Shown here one piece after another: positions 1 to 7,862 of a stretch of 31,395 nucleotides of DNA. Origin of the DNA: JBEKDJ01 sp050014415 (GTDB lineage Bacteria > Desulfobacterota > BSN033 > UBA1163); NCBI GenBank assembly GCA_050014415.1, contig JBEKDJ010000009.1, forward strand, positions 1-31,395, given 5' to 3'. The position numbers and the translations under genes were made by a program. The notes beneath the pieces were generated by a model. It ran no database searches. It worked only from the letters and a program-made list of their open reading frames with translations, and was not told where the DNA came from. Numbering within the stretch: the first letter of the stretch is position 1; every line of letters begins with the position of its first letter.

Positions 1-1698
1 ATCTGTGAAGAATTGATGAACACTGGCCGCCACTTCAGGTCCTATCCCATCTACCTCCATGAGGTCTTCTTCTGATAGGTGAAAGAAATCCTCCAGTCGT
101 GGAAAATGACGAGCCAAATCTTCTGCAGTGGTTTCACCCACGTTGCGGATGCCAAGGGCGTATAGGAATTTCGACAAAGGCTTGGTTTTGCTTTTTTCAA
201 TAGCATCGATGATGTTTTGGGCTGATTTCTCAGCCATTCGCTCAAGAGCGATTAACTTATCTTTTTTGACATAGTAGATATCGGCGACATCTGAAACCAA
301 GCCTTTGTCTACCAGCTGATCGATCAGCTTCACCCCAAGGCCGTCAATATCCATTGCTCGTTTGGAAGCGAAGTGTTTTATCCGGCCTTTCAATTGAGCT
401 GGACAGTCAAGGCCGATGCAACGGTGGATCGCTTCCTCTTTGATGATCTCTGCTCCGCATACCTTGCACTCCGAGGGGATTTTGTAAGGTTGTTCCGCTC
501 CAGTTCGTTTTGATTTGATTACCTCAACCACTTCCGGAATAACGTCACCTGCTCTTTGAATAAGAACGGTATCTCCGATCCGGATGTCCTTTCTATCAAT
601 CTCGTCCTGATTATGCAGGGTCGCCCTACTAACCTCCACACCTCCTACTCTGACAGGTTTCATAATCGCTACCGGTGTGATTACGCCCGTTCTCCCCACC
701 TGGGGTTCAATACCTAGTATTTTCGTCGTAGCCTGTTTCGGTTTAAATTTGATGGCCAATGCCCAGCGGGGACTCCGGGAAATTTCTCCCACCTTGGTCT
801 GAAGATCGAAGTGATTCACCTTGATGACCGTTCCATCGATTTCGTAGGGAAGGGTTTCCCTCTTTTCATTTATCTCGCGGTAATAGTCGAGGACTGCATC
901 GATGCTTCTGCACTTCCGGGCATGGGGATTGGTCCTTAACCCCCATCTGGGCAAGGTCTGAAGGACCTCCCATTGGGTCTTAAACGTCCGGCCAATGACT
1001 TCGCCCAAACCGTAGCAGTAGATTTCGAGAGGCCGCTCCGCGGTGATCTTCGAATCGAGCTGCCGAACCGATCCGGCTGCTGCATTTCGCGGGTTGGCAA
1101 AGGCGGGTTCCCCCATTTGTTCGCGTTTACGGTTGAGCTCTTTGAACCGATTGATCTGCATGATCACTTCACCCCGAACTTCCAAACGCTCCGGGACTGA
1201 GATTTCTTTCCGGATCAGCTGAAGCGGGATCGTCTTCATGGTTCGGAGATTATGGGTGATGTTCTCACCGTTCACTCCGTCGCCGCGGGTGGAGCCTACG
1301 ACGAACTGGCCCCGTTCGTAAACGAGTTCAACAGCTAAGCCATCGAATTTGGGCTCAGCCACATACTCGATGTCTGAAGAGATTCCCAGAAGTTTCTTCA
1401 CCCGCTTATCAAAATCCCTTGCTTCAGATTCGTCAAAGGCATTGGCAAGGCTGAGCATGGGGATCGTATGGCGGACGATCTCGAAGGCTTCCAGAGGAGG
1501 CGCGCCGACCCGCTGGGTAGGAGAATTTGGAGAGCGCAGTTTGGGGTACTGTTGTTCAAGCCTCTCCAGCTCCTTCATGAGGCGGTCATATTCGGCATCG
1601 GAGATTTCCGGTTGATCGAGGATGTAATAACGATGGTTATGATATCCGATCTCCTCCCGGAGTCTTTCCGCCTTCTTTCTTATGGTCTCTGTCACCAT
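1..1698 (-). CDS. ligA: NAD-dependent DNA ligase LigA, 3' end beyond the window
   Basis: Seals nicks in duplex DNA using NAD+, during replication and repair in the cytoplasm. The frame is open from ATG at 1698 to base 1, giving 566 residues. The family is about 670 residues, so roughly the last 100 (the BRCT region) lie outside. The adenylation motif KFDG is visible, with the nucleophile Lys at residue 117 (E. coli K115). A Cys4 zinc finger, read as CKVC followed by C-x5-C, is encoded near 430-475. It is followed by helix-hairpin-helix DNA-binding repeats, the last ending in VDGIGPEVAAS at the window edge. It is transcribed away from the dcw cluster from its own promoter at 1768-1796. Plus-strand open frames over this gene are shadows. 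The identification is very secure. Confidence 0.97.
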   Translation of the reverse strand, partial: MVTETIRKKAERLREEIGYHNHRYYILDQPEISDAEYDRLMKELERLEQQYPKLRSPNSPTQRVGAPPLEAFEIVRHTIPMLSLANAFDESEARDFDKRVKKLLGISSDIEYVAEPKFDGLAVELVYERGQFVVGSTRGDGVNGENITHNLRTMKTIPLQLIRKEISVPERLEVRGEVIMQINRFKELNRKREQMGEPAFANPRNAAAGSVRQLDSKITAERPLEIYCYGLGEVIGRTFKTQWEVLQTLPRWGLRTNPHARKCRSIDAVLDYYREINEKRETLPYEIDGTVIKVNHFDLQTKVGEISRSPRWALAIKFKPKQATTKILGIEPQVGRTGVITPVAIMKPVRVGGVEVSRATLHNQDEIDRKDIRIGDTVLIQRAGDVIPEVVEVIKSKRTGAEQPYKIPSECKVCGAEIIKEEAIHRCIGLDCPAQLKGRIKHFASKRAMDIDGLGVKLIDQLVDKGLVSDVADIYYVKKDKLIALERMAEKSAQNIIDAIEKSKTKPLSKFLYALGIRNVGETTAEDLARHFPRLEDFFHLSEEDLMEVDGIGPEVAASVHQFFTD

Positions 1699-1767
1699 TT
1701 TGCCACCGTATTCCTAAGATGCTCTAGACCTATCCGTTAACGACGAAAGATTGGAATCTCATTTTCC

Positions 1768-1796
1768 ATTTTAGACACGGCGTGAAACCTTGTCAA
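1768..1796 (-). promoter_or_regulatory. Predicted sigma-70 promoter of ligA
   Basis: On the minus strand a perfect TTGACA (-35, 1791-1796) is followed by a 17-bp spacer and TAAAAT (-10, 1768-1773). This predicts a start near 1761 and a leader of about 63 nt before the ligA ATG. The match to consensus is strong, but the site is seen by eye only. Confidence 0.75.
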
Positions 1797-2205
1797 ATTG
1801 ATTAGCGTGGCAACGGGAAGGCCGTATTTCTCGCAGAGGCCACAGAAATTTCAGGGAGAGCGTTTCTTTTGTCATGTCGAGAGAGAGGCCGGCTGGATGT
1901 GAAACCTCAACGGCGGAGGGAGGAGAGGCTCCGAGAATACCTGCTCCTCTGTACTACTAACGTGCAGGATCTCTCGCCCGCTTCGCTCGAGCTCACAGAG
2001 GTCAAGGCTCCAGCCCTCTGGGAGCTCTGTGAGAGGCAGAGCATTTTTCACACTTCACCGAAGGATTGCCGAACACAGGCTGCTGCAATCAAGCATTATT
2101 TGTCTTCCCTTCACCATCTAAATATGGGGTTTGAGGTGTCTTTTTTACCCAGATATAGGGGTTAGGTTGACCGATGGGAAAATTGAATTAAGTATAAAAT
2201 TTTAC
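1797..2205. other. Gene-less spacer between the ligA and mraZ promoters
   Basis: No convincing gene is visible here. An open frame at 1869-2165 on the plus strand lacks a ribosome site and any recognisable motif, so it is not called. The only structure I can point to is the inverted repeat at 1992-2033. Confidence 0.5.
1992..2033. repeat. Inverted repeat in the ligA-mraZ spacer
   Basis: CTCACAGAG (1992-2000) and CTCTGTGAG (2025-2033) are perfect 9-bp inverted arms around 24 nt. The 24 nt hold a second, weaker complementarity (CTCCAG against CTGGGAG). No T run follows, so it does not look like an intrinsic terminator. Its role is unknown. Confidence 0.5.
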
Positions 2206-2234
2206 TTGACAAAATCGAATTTTGGGTATATCAA
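2206..2234 (+). promoter_or_regulatory. Predicted sigma-70 promoter of the dcw cluster (Pmra)
   Basis: TTGACA (2206-2211) is followed by a 17-bp spacer and TATCAA (2229-2234). An alternative -10, TATATC, begins at 2227. Transcription would start near 2241, directly at the MraZ-type boxes. The -35 is perfect and the -10 moderate. Confidence 0.65.
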
Positions 2235-2244
2235 TAATCCCTAA

Positions 2245-2268
2245 GTGGAAAAAAGTGGGAAAAGGTGG
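2245..2268 (+). promoter_or_regulatory. Three 10-bp-phased GTGG boxes, probable MraZ operator
   Basis: GTGG occurs at 2245-2248, 2255-2258 and 2265-2268, exactly 10 bp apart, with A-rich DNA between the first two copies. MraZ proteins are known to bind short G-rich direct repeats with about 10-bp phasing just upstream of their own gene. The boxes overlap the predicted transcription start, which fits autorepression. The link to MraZ is inference from position and spacing. Confidence 0.7.
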
Positions 2269-2298
2269 TATGGATTTTAAGATGAGGGGGATGGAACG

Positions 2299-2739
2299 AT
2301 GTTCAGGGGCAGGTATGAACATGCCTTAGATTCGAAGGGCCGGATCAGCATCCCTTCGAGATTCAGAGAGATCCTCGCCAAAAAATATGATGATCGTCTA
2401 GTCATCACCAATTTCGACCATTGCCTCCTTGCATTCCCTTACAAAGAATGGTCTGTTGTGGATAAGAAAGTTGGTTCATTCTCCCTGGTGAGGAAGGAAA
2501 CGAGCGCCTTCTTCAGGTTCTTCTATTCCAGTGCCATCGATTGCGACATTGATAAGCAGGGAAGGCTTCTCATTCCCCAGACATTGAGGGATTATGCCAA
2601 TCTTCAAAGGGATGTTGTTTTGGTGGGCGAGGGGAAGAGAATTGAGATATTTGCCAAAGAGCGCTGGCTAGAAGAGGCTCGGAGGGCTGAAGAGGATTTT
2701 GACAAAATCAGGGGTCCCCTGGCTGATCTTGGCCTGTAA
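2299..2739 (+). CDS. mraZ: Transcriptional regulator MraZ
   Basis: Nucleoid-associated repressor that controls its own operon, the head of the dcw cluster. The 146 residues contain two SpoVT-AbrB-type halves, with the conserved motifs DSKGRISIP (residues 11-19) and DKQGRLLIP (85-93). The length is normal for the family. The ATG is preceded by a G-rich ribosome site (GAGGGGG, about 8 nt upstream). It is the first gene downstream of the predicted promoter and the three GTGG boxes, so autoregulation is likely. A gap of 111 nt separates it from rsmH. Confidence 0.97.
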   Translation: MFRGRYEHALDSKGRISIPSRFREILAKKYDDRLVITNFDHCLLAFPYKEWSVVDKKVGSFSLVRKETSAFFRFFYSSAIDCDIDKQGRLLIPQTLRDYANLQRDVVLVGEGKRIEIFAKERWLEEARRAEEDFDKIRGPLADLGL

Positions 2740-2850
2740 GCAGCAGGGCGTCCAGTGCATAGATCAGAGGGCCTTCTCCTTTGAAATTTGTTTCGTGTTA
2801 CCCCGCTATGCACTTTGCCCCCTACGTTTCGATAAGTAGGATTTGAGATT

Positions 2851-3759
2851 TTGAAGCACATCCCTGTATTGGTTGAAGAAGTGATGGCCCATTTGAGATG
2901 CGAACCGGGAAAGAGCTATGTAGATGCCACCTTGGGGGAAGGCGGGCACACTTTGGAGATCTTAAAGCGGACCGCACCCGATGGAATCGTCATCGGGGTT
3001 GAATGGGACGGCGACGCCATCGTTGAAGCGAGAAAGGTATTGATGGCATATGGTGAACGGGTAAAAATATTTCGCCAAAACTTTGCCGCTCTGCCCGACC
3101 TATTAAGAACGATGGAGGTTGAGTCGGTCGATGGAATCTTGCTCGATTTGGGGCTCTCCTCCTTGCAGTTAGAGAAGGCGGAGAGGGGGTTTAGTCTAAG
3201 AGGGGAGGGGCCTTTAGACATGAGGATGGATCAGCGGACAGCCCAAACGGCCGCTGACCTTGTCAACCACCTCTCCGAGAAGGAGTTGGCCGATACCCTG
3301 TTTGAGTATGGCGAGGAGAGATGGGCCAGACGGATTGCGAAAGCCATTGTTCGAGAGAGAGATCGGAATCCCATCCGGACGACCCAGGCACTGAGAAGGA
3401 TTGTCCATCGTGTGATCCCCCGGCGATTTCATTTTCGGAGGATCGACGCTGCCACCAAGACCTTTCAGGCCTTTCGTATCAGGGTGAATAGTGAATTGGA
3501 TAATCTGAGAGAAGTGCTGGAGACGGGATGGAGGCTCTTGAGAAAGGGAGGCAGGATGTGTGTTATCTCTTTTCACTCCCTCGAAGATCGGATGGTCAAA
3601 GAGAGCTTTAAGAGGTGGGAGAGGGGGGAGCCCGATCTTCCAGGGCCGGGAGGCGTGATGCGGGTGATCACCAAGAAGCCTGTCACTCCTTCTGAGGAAG
3701 AACGGAATATGAATCCCCGATCGCGCAGTGCTAAACTAAGGTGTGCAGAAAGGGTGTAA
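2851..3759 (+). CDS. rsmH: 16S rRNA (cytosine(1402)-N4)-methyltransferase RsmH (MraW)
   Basis: Uses S-adenosylmethionine to methylate N4 of C1402 in the ribosomal P-site region of 16S rRNA. The SAM-binding loop GEGGHT is at residues 29-34, followed by DLGLSS (99-104), the helical insert and FHSLEDR near 241-247. The 302-residue length is typical. The start is TTG, because the conserved N-terminus KHIPVL begins there and no upstream ATG is in frame nearby. A moderate ribosome site (AGTAGGA) lies about 10 nt before it. It sits between mraZ and ftsL, the canonical order. Confidence 0.97.
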   Translation: MKHIPVLVEEVMAHLRCEPGKSYVDATLGEGGHTLEILKRTAPDGIVIGVEWDGDAIVEARKVLMAYGERVKIFRQNFAALPDLLRTMEVESVDGILLDLGLSSLQLEKAERGFSLRGEGPLDMRMDQRTAQTAADLVNHLSEKELADTLFEYGEERWARRIAKAIVRERDRNPIRTTQALRRIVHRVIPRRFHFRRIDAATKTFQAFRIRVNSELDNLREVLETGWRLLRKGGRMCVISFHSLEDRMVKESFKRWERGEPDLPGPGGVMRVITKKPVTPSEEERNMNPRSRSAKLRCAERV

Positions 3760-3768
3760 GGATTTCAG

Positions 3769-4119
3769 ATGGCGAAGGCGATGATCGGCGGTTCGGATCG
3801 AATTCTCTGGACAGAGAAGGGCAGGGTAGCCCAACGGAAACCAGTTGCTGTTAAGCTTAATCTCCTTCTCCTTTTCACTCTCATCATGCTTTTCTTAATT
3901 GGAGGATCTCTCTTCCATGTTTGGTCAAGAATTCAGGTGATCCGGCTTGGATATGAAATCTCACATGCACTGAAGGCGGAAAGGATGCTCGCCGAGGAGA
4001 ATAAAAGGTTACACTTGGAGATTGCTACGCTCAAATCCTACGGACGGATCGAAAGAATCGCCGTGGAGGATCTGGGGATGATTAAACCCCGGCCTGATCA
4101 AGTGATTGTAGTCCGATGA
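3769..4119 (+). CDS. ftsL: Cell division protein FtsL
   Basis: Small bitopic membrane protein of the divisome that pairs with FtsB and FtsQ and helps activate FtsWI. The 116 residues show a basic cytoplasmic N-terminus, one membrane segment (about 30-50) and a heptad-like helix (about 58-92), then the short conserved tail RIERIAVEDLGM. Sequence conservation in this family is low; the call rests on size, topology and the slot between rsmH and ftsI. Its stop overlaps the ftsI start by 4 nt (ATGA), implying translational coupling. Confidence 0.92.
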   Translation: MAKAMIGGSDRILWTEKGRVAQRKPVAVKLNLLLLFTLIMLFLIGGSLFHVWSRIQVIRLGYEISHALKAERMLAEENKRLHLEIATLKSYGRIERIAVEDLGMIKPRPDQVIVVR

Positions 4120-6089
4120 AAAAGAAATCTGTCAATTGGTTCAAGGCAAGGATGATCTTGATCGCTTGCCTCCTCTTCTTCTGCTTCGTTTTGATCGGGG
4201 GAAGGATGTTTCAGCTTCAGGTGCTGAAAAAGGAAGAGCTCTATAGGCTGGCTGACCATCAGCACCATATTCAGATCCCCCTTGTTCCCAAACGGGGGAC
4301 GATTTATGATCGGCAGGGGAATGAATTGGCCGTCAGCATCGAGGTCGATTCGATTTATGCGGATGCTCGGAAAATCGTTGACATGGAAAGGACAGTCAAC
4401 AAACTTGCTGTCATCCTCCAGATTGATCGGGCGGAATTGAAAGAGAGATTGAAGAAGCGCAAATCCTTTGAATGGATTCAGAGGAAGATCTCTTCAAAGG
4501 AGGCGGAGCAGATCAAAGCCTTTCGCCTGCCAGGGATCTATTTCTTGAAGGAGAATCAACGGTTTTATCCCAATTCCGAATTGGCCGCCCATGTCATCGG
4601 TTTTGTCGGCCTCGATTCCAGAGGCCTGGAGGGTGCGGAATTCCAATACGATGCCTCACTCAACGGAAAGGGTCAAGTCTGGACGATGGCGAGAGATGCC
4701 ATGGGTCGGGAGATCTCTTTGGATGATATCCCTTTCGAGAAAGAGGATCATTACCGGAATATCTTTCTCACCCTGGACAAGCAGATCCAACATATCGCTG
4801 AAACAGAGCTGAGCCAATCTGTTCAGAAATGGGGAGCAAAGGGAGGCTTCATCATCGCCATGGATCCTTCGACCGGAAAGGTCCTTGCCATGGCCTCTGA
4901 CCCCTTCTTCGATCCAAATCAGTTTATCCAATACCGATCCAGAAATTGGAAGAATCGAGCCATCGCCGACGCCTTTGAACCGGGTTCTCTCTTTAAAGCC
5001 TTTCTTGCAACGGCCGCTTTAGAGGAGAAGGTGGTTCAGCCTACCGACTCTTTCTTTTGTGAGAATGGGTCCTACACGGTTTATGACCGAACGATCCATG
5101 ACCACTCGAAGCATGGGTGGCTGACCGTTCAGCAGATCGTCAAATACTCGAGTAACATTGGGGCATCGAAGGTCGGTGAAAAGATGGGGAAGGACCGTCT
5201 CTATCAGTATATCTGCGGATTCGGATTTGGGGAGAAGACAGGGATCAGTCTTCCAGGGGAAGGGAAAGGAATCTTGCATCACCCGAGATATTGGTCACCG
5301 GTTGCCTTGGACACCATCTCCTTTGGCCAAGGGATTTCTGTGACCGGGATTCAGTTGGTGAGTGCTCTTTCGGCCATCGCAAATGGTGGACTTCTGATGA
5401 AGCCCTATGTCGTGGAGAAGATCACGAATGAAAAGGGTGAGGTTGTCCAGTCCTTCAAATCAGAGGTGGTCAGGAGGGTGATTTCAGAGGAGACGGCCCA
5501 AAGGGCGACGGCACTTCTCCAAGCAACCACAGAGAGGGGAGGGACAGGGGAAGGGGCTGTGCCTATAGGATATGAGGTGGCGGGAAAAACAGGAACCGCA
5601 CAAAAGGTCGATAAGCTATCGGGAGGATACTCCGAAGACCGGTACCTGAGTGGATTTTTTGGATTTGGACCCCTCCATGAGCCCAAGATCGTTCTGCTCG
5701 TCGTGATCGACGAACCTCAAGGGGCCATGTACGGGGGGGTTGTGGCTGCTCCGATATTCAGAGCAATCATGGAACAGGTTCTTCCCTCCCTCAATGTCCT
5801 TCCCAAAGGGACTCTGGTTGTGAAGAACGAAACTCGCTTTGCCGCCGAAGAAGAAGGATCTAAAACCGCTCCCATGATCGATGAAGTGAGGGTGGGTGAG
5901 GGAATCCGAACGATGGTGATGCCGGACCTTACCGGATTGTCGATGCGCAATGCCCTTAGCCATATGGAAGGGAGGGGACTGATCATCAGGCTCTCGGGGA
6001 ATGGAAAGGTCGTGGACCAGACCCCAAGGCCGGGGATCGTGATTGAGAAAGGAGATATCTGTTATTTGAAACTTCGGTCCGCGTCTTAA
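4116..6089 (+). CDS. ftsI: Septal peptidoglycan transpeptidase FtsI (PBP3-like) with a C-terminal PASTA domain
   Basis: Cross-links septal peptidoglycan and works with FtsW. The 657 residues show a cytoplasmic start, a membrane anchor (about 11-29) and a PBP dimerisation domain. The transpeptidase domain has all three active-site motifs: SLFK (Ser291, Lys294), SSN (345-347) and KTGT (491-494). After a linker there is one PASTA domain (about 599-655, starting MVMPDLTGLS). PASTA on FtsI is usual in Gram-positives but absent from E. coli FtsI, so this is a lineage marker. The protein is intact. It overlaps ftsL by 4 nt and is followed by a 243-nt gap before murE. Confidence 0.96.
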   Translation: MKKKSVNWFKARMILIACLLFFCFVLIGGRMFQLQVLKKEELYRLADHQHHIQIPLVPKRGTIYDRQGNELAVSIEVDSIYADARKIVDMERTVNKLAVILQIDRAELKERLKKRKSFEWIQRKISSKEAEQIKAFRLPGIYFLKENQRFYPNSELAAHVIGFVGLDSRGLEGAEFQYDASLNGKGQVWTMARDAMGREISLDDIPFEKEDHYRNIFLTLDKQIQHIAETELSQSVQKWGAKGGFIIAMDPSTGKVLAMASDPFFDPNQFIQYRSRNWKNRAIADAFEPGSLFKAFLATAALEEKVVQPTDSFFCENGSYTVYDRTIHDHSKHGWLTVQQIVKYSSNIGASKVGEKMGKDRLYQYICGFGFGEKTGISLPGEGKGILHHPRYWSPVALDTISFGQGISVTGIQLVSALSAIANGGLLMKPYVVEKITNEKGEVVQSFKSEVVRRVISEETAQRATALLQATTERGGTGEGAVPIGYEVAGKTGTAQKVDKLSGGYSEDRYLSGFFGFGPLHEPKIVLLVVIDEPQGAMYGGVVAAPIFRAIMEQVLPSLNVLPKGTLVVKNETRFAAEEEGSKTAPMIDEVRVGEGIRTMVMPDLTGLSMRNALSHMEGRGLIIRLSGNGKVVDQTPRPGIVIEKGDICYLKLRSAS

Positions 6090-6332
6090 ATAGCTTTAAC
6101 TATGATTCAGACACTTAGCCCTAGACTTCGGACATGAGACTGAACGAGGAAGGTGGTCAGGGACCACGGAAGAATGATGGGGAAATGGGGTGATGAGGAG
6201 GTCGGGAGAAATTGAAAGCAGAAAGAAGCAGCCAGAAATGAGTGGGCAAATAGCCGACACGCCAACATGAATCAATCCCATTTAGGATGGTTTCGTGCAG
6301 AGCGATAAACGCATGGCTTTTTTGTGGCGATG
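6090..6332. other. Gap between ftsI and murE without a gene
   Basis: About 240 nt of purine-rich DNA with no supported gene. It holds one small perfect hairpin, GTGGTC-AGG-GACCAC at 6153-6167. I see no terminator and no clear promoter, so murE is probably reached by readthrough. Confidence 0.5.
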
Positions 6333-7862
6333 ATGGAACTGATGAGATTATTGGAAGGGGTTGAGATCAAGAAGATCACAGGAGAGACTCGAAGGGAGAT
6401 CGGAGGAATCGCATACCATTCACGTCGGGTGAGGAAAGGCTTTCTTTTTGCAGCCATTCGAGGCATGGAGGTGGATGGTCATCAATTTATCCGAGAGGCG
6501 ATTGAGCGAGGTGCGGAGGCCATCGTTTTAGAGCAAAAGCGCGAGATCGGCAGCCGGACGATGATCTTGGTCCCTAACAGCCGCCAGGCTCTGGCAAGAA
6601 TTTCATCGAATTTCTATGGGAATCCCTCGTCTCTCGTCAAGCTGATCGGCATCACCGGGACGAATGGAAAGACGACAACGACCTATCTGTTGGAATCCAT
6701 TCTTAAGAAGGCAGGTTGTGCCGTTGGCGTCATCGGAACGGTCAATTATCGGTATGGTCAGATGAAGGCACCAGCGCCAAACACCACCCCGGAATCTTTA
6801 GATCTCCAAATGATCTTACAGGAGATGGTGAAGGAGAAGATCACTCATGTCATCATGGAAGTCTCCTCTCACGGCCTCGACCTCGATCGGGTTTTTGGAT
6901 GCGAATTTGATGGTGTCATCTTCACGAATTTCACTTCAGACCATCTCGATTACCACAAGACGCTGACGCAGTATTTTGAGAGCAAAAGGAAGCTTTTTTC
7001 GGAGCTATTGACGGCAAGCCCTAAAAAGCGACGATTTGCGGTGACGAACCAGGATGACCCGAGAGGCGACGAGATCGTAGGGGGGATTGACCTCCCCGTC
7101 ATCCGTTACGGACTCAGCCCTTTATCCGATATTTCTCCAGACCAGGTGACTTCCACCTTCGACGGTCTTTCCTGCCGAATCAGAACTCCGAAGGGGCAGC
7201 TTTCTGTCCATTCGAAACTGATTGGAAGATTCAATCTCCACAACATTCTGGCCGCCATAGCGGCAGGGATGGCTATGGATCTTCCTTTGGAAATCCTAAA
7301 AGAAGGGGTTGAAGGGATGGAGGGGGTTCCAGGGAGATTTGAGAAGGTGGAAAACGGAAAAGGCATCCATATTATTGTGGACTATGCTCACACCCATGAT
7401 GCCCTGGAGCGGGTCCTGTTTGGGTTGAAGGACATCCTTGGGAGTCTGCCTCGGGGTAATGGAAGGGTGATCACCGTGTTTGGCTGCGGTGGAGATCGGG
7501 ATCGAACGAAGCGACCTTTGATGGGAGAAGTGGCGGGACGGTACAGCGACCTTAGCATTCTGACATCGGACAACCCAAGGACAGAAGATCCCCTCGCGAT
7601 CATGGCCGAGGTGGAAAGGGGATTGAGATCCCTTCCTTTGGAGGAGTGGCATCGGGGGAACATGGGTTCATGGAGGTCGAAGAAAGGATACCTGAAGATT
7701 CCGGACCGACGGGAAGCCATTCAGAAAGCGATTCAGCTGGCCCAACCTTTTGATACCGTGCTCATCGCCGGCAAAGGCCATGAGGATTATCAGATCATCG
7801 GAAAGAAGAAAATCCCTTTCGATGATCGTGTGGAAGCCAGGAGGGCTTTGGAGAGAGAATGA
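6333..7862 (+). CDS. murE: UDP-MurNAc-L-Ala-D-Glu:meso-diaminopimelate ligase MurE
   Basis: Adds the third stem-peptide residue to UDP-MurNAc-dipeptide in the cytoplasm, using ATP. The P-loop GTNGKTT is at residues 109-115. Lys218 (in ESKRKLF) is the expected carbamylated lysine. DNPR at 413-416 is the signature for meso-DAP rather than lysine, which implies a DAP-type wall. I start at ATG 6333 because MELMRLLEGVEI aligns with the usual family N-terminus. ATG 6330 and GTG 6324 are in frame and possible, and none has a good ribosome site. The stop overlaps the murF ATG by 4 nt. Confidence 0.95.
   Translation: MELMRLLEGVEIKKITGETRREIGGIAYHSRRVRKGFLFAAIRGMEVDGHQFIREAIERGAEAIVLEQKREIGSRTMILVPNSRQALARISSNFYGNPSSLVKLIGITGTNGKTTTTYLLESILKKAGCAVGVIGTVNYRYGQMKAPAPNTTPESLDLQMILQEMVKEKITHVIMEVSSHGLDLDRVFGCEFDGVIFTNFTSDHLDYHKTLTQYFESKRKLFSELLTASPKKRRFAVTNQDDPRGDEIVGGIDLPVIRYGLSPLSDISPDQVTSTFDGLSCRIRTPKGQLSVHSKLIGRFNLHNILAAIAAGMAMDLPLEILKEGVEGMEGVPGRFEKVENGKGIHIIVDYAHTHDALERVLFGLKDILGSLPRGNGRVITVFGCGGDRDRTKRPLMGEVAGRYSDLSILTSDNPRTEDPLAIMAEVERGLRSLPLEEWHRGNMGSWRSKKGYLKIPDRREAIQKAIQLAQPFDTVLIAGKGHEDYQIIGKKKIPFDDRVEARRALERE

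Noticed and set aside
973..1740. Plus-strand open frames opposite ligA
   Set aside because: They lie over an intact, clearly conserved ligA frame and show no family motif or ribosome site.
1869..2165. 98-codon open frame upstream of mraZ
   Set aside because: No ribosome site, no recognisable motif, and an inverted repeat inside; most likely chance.
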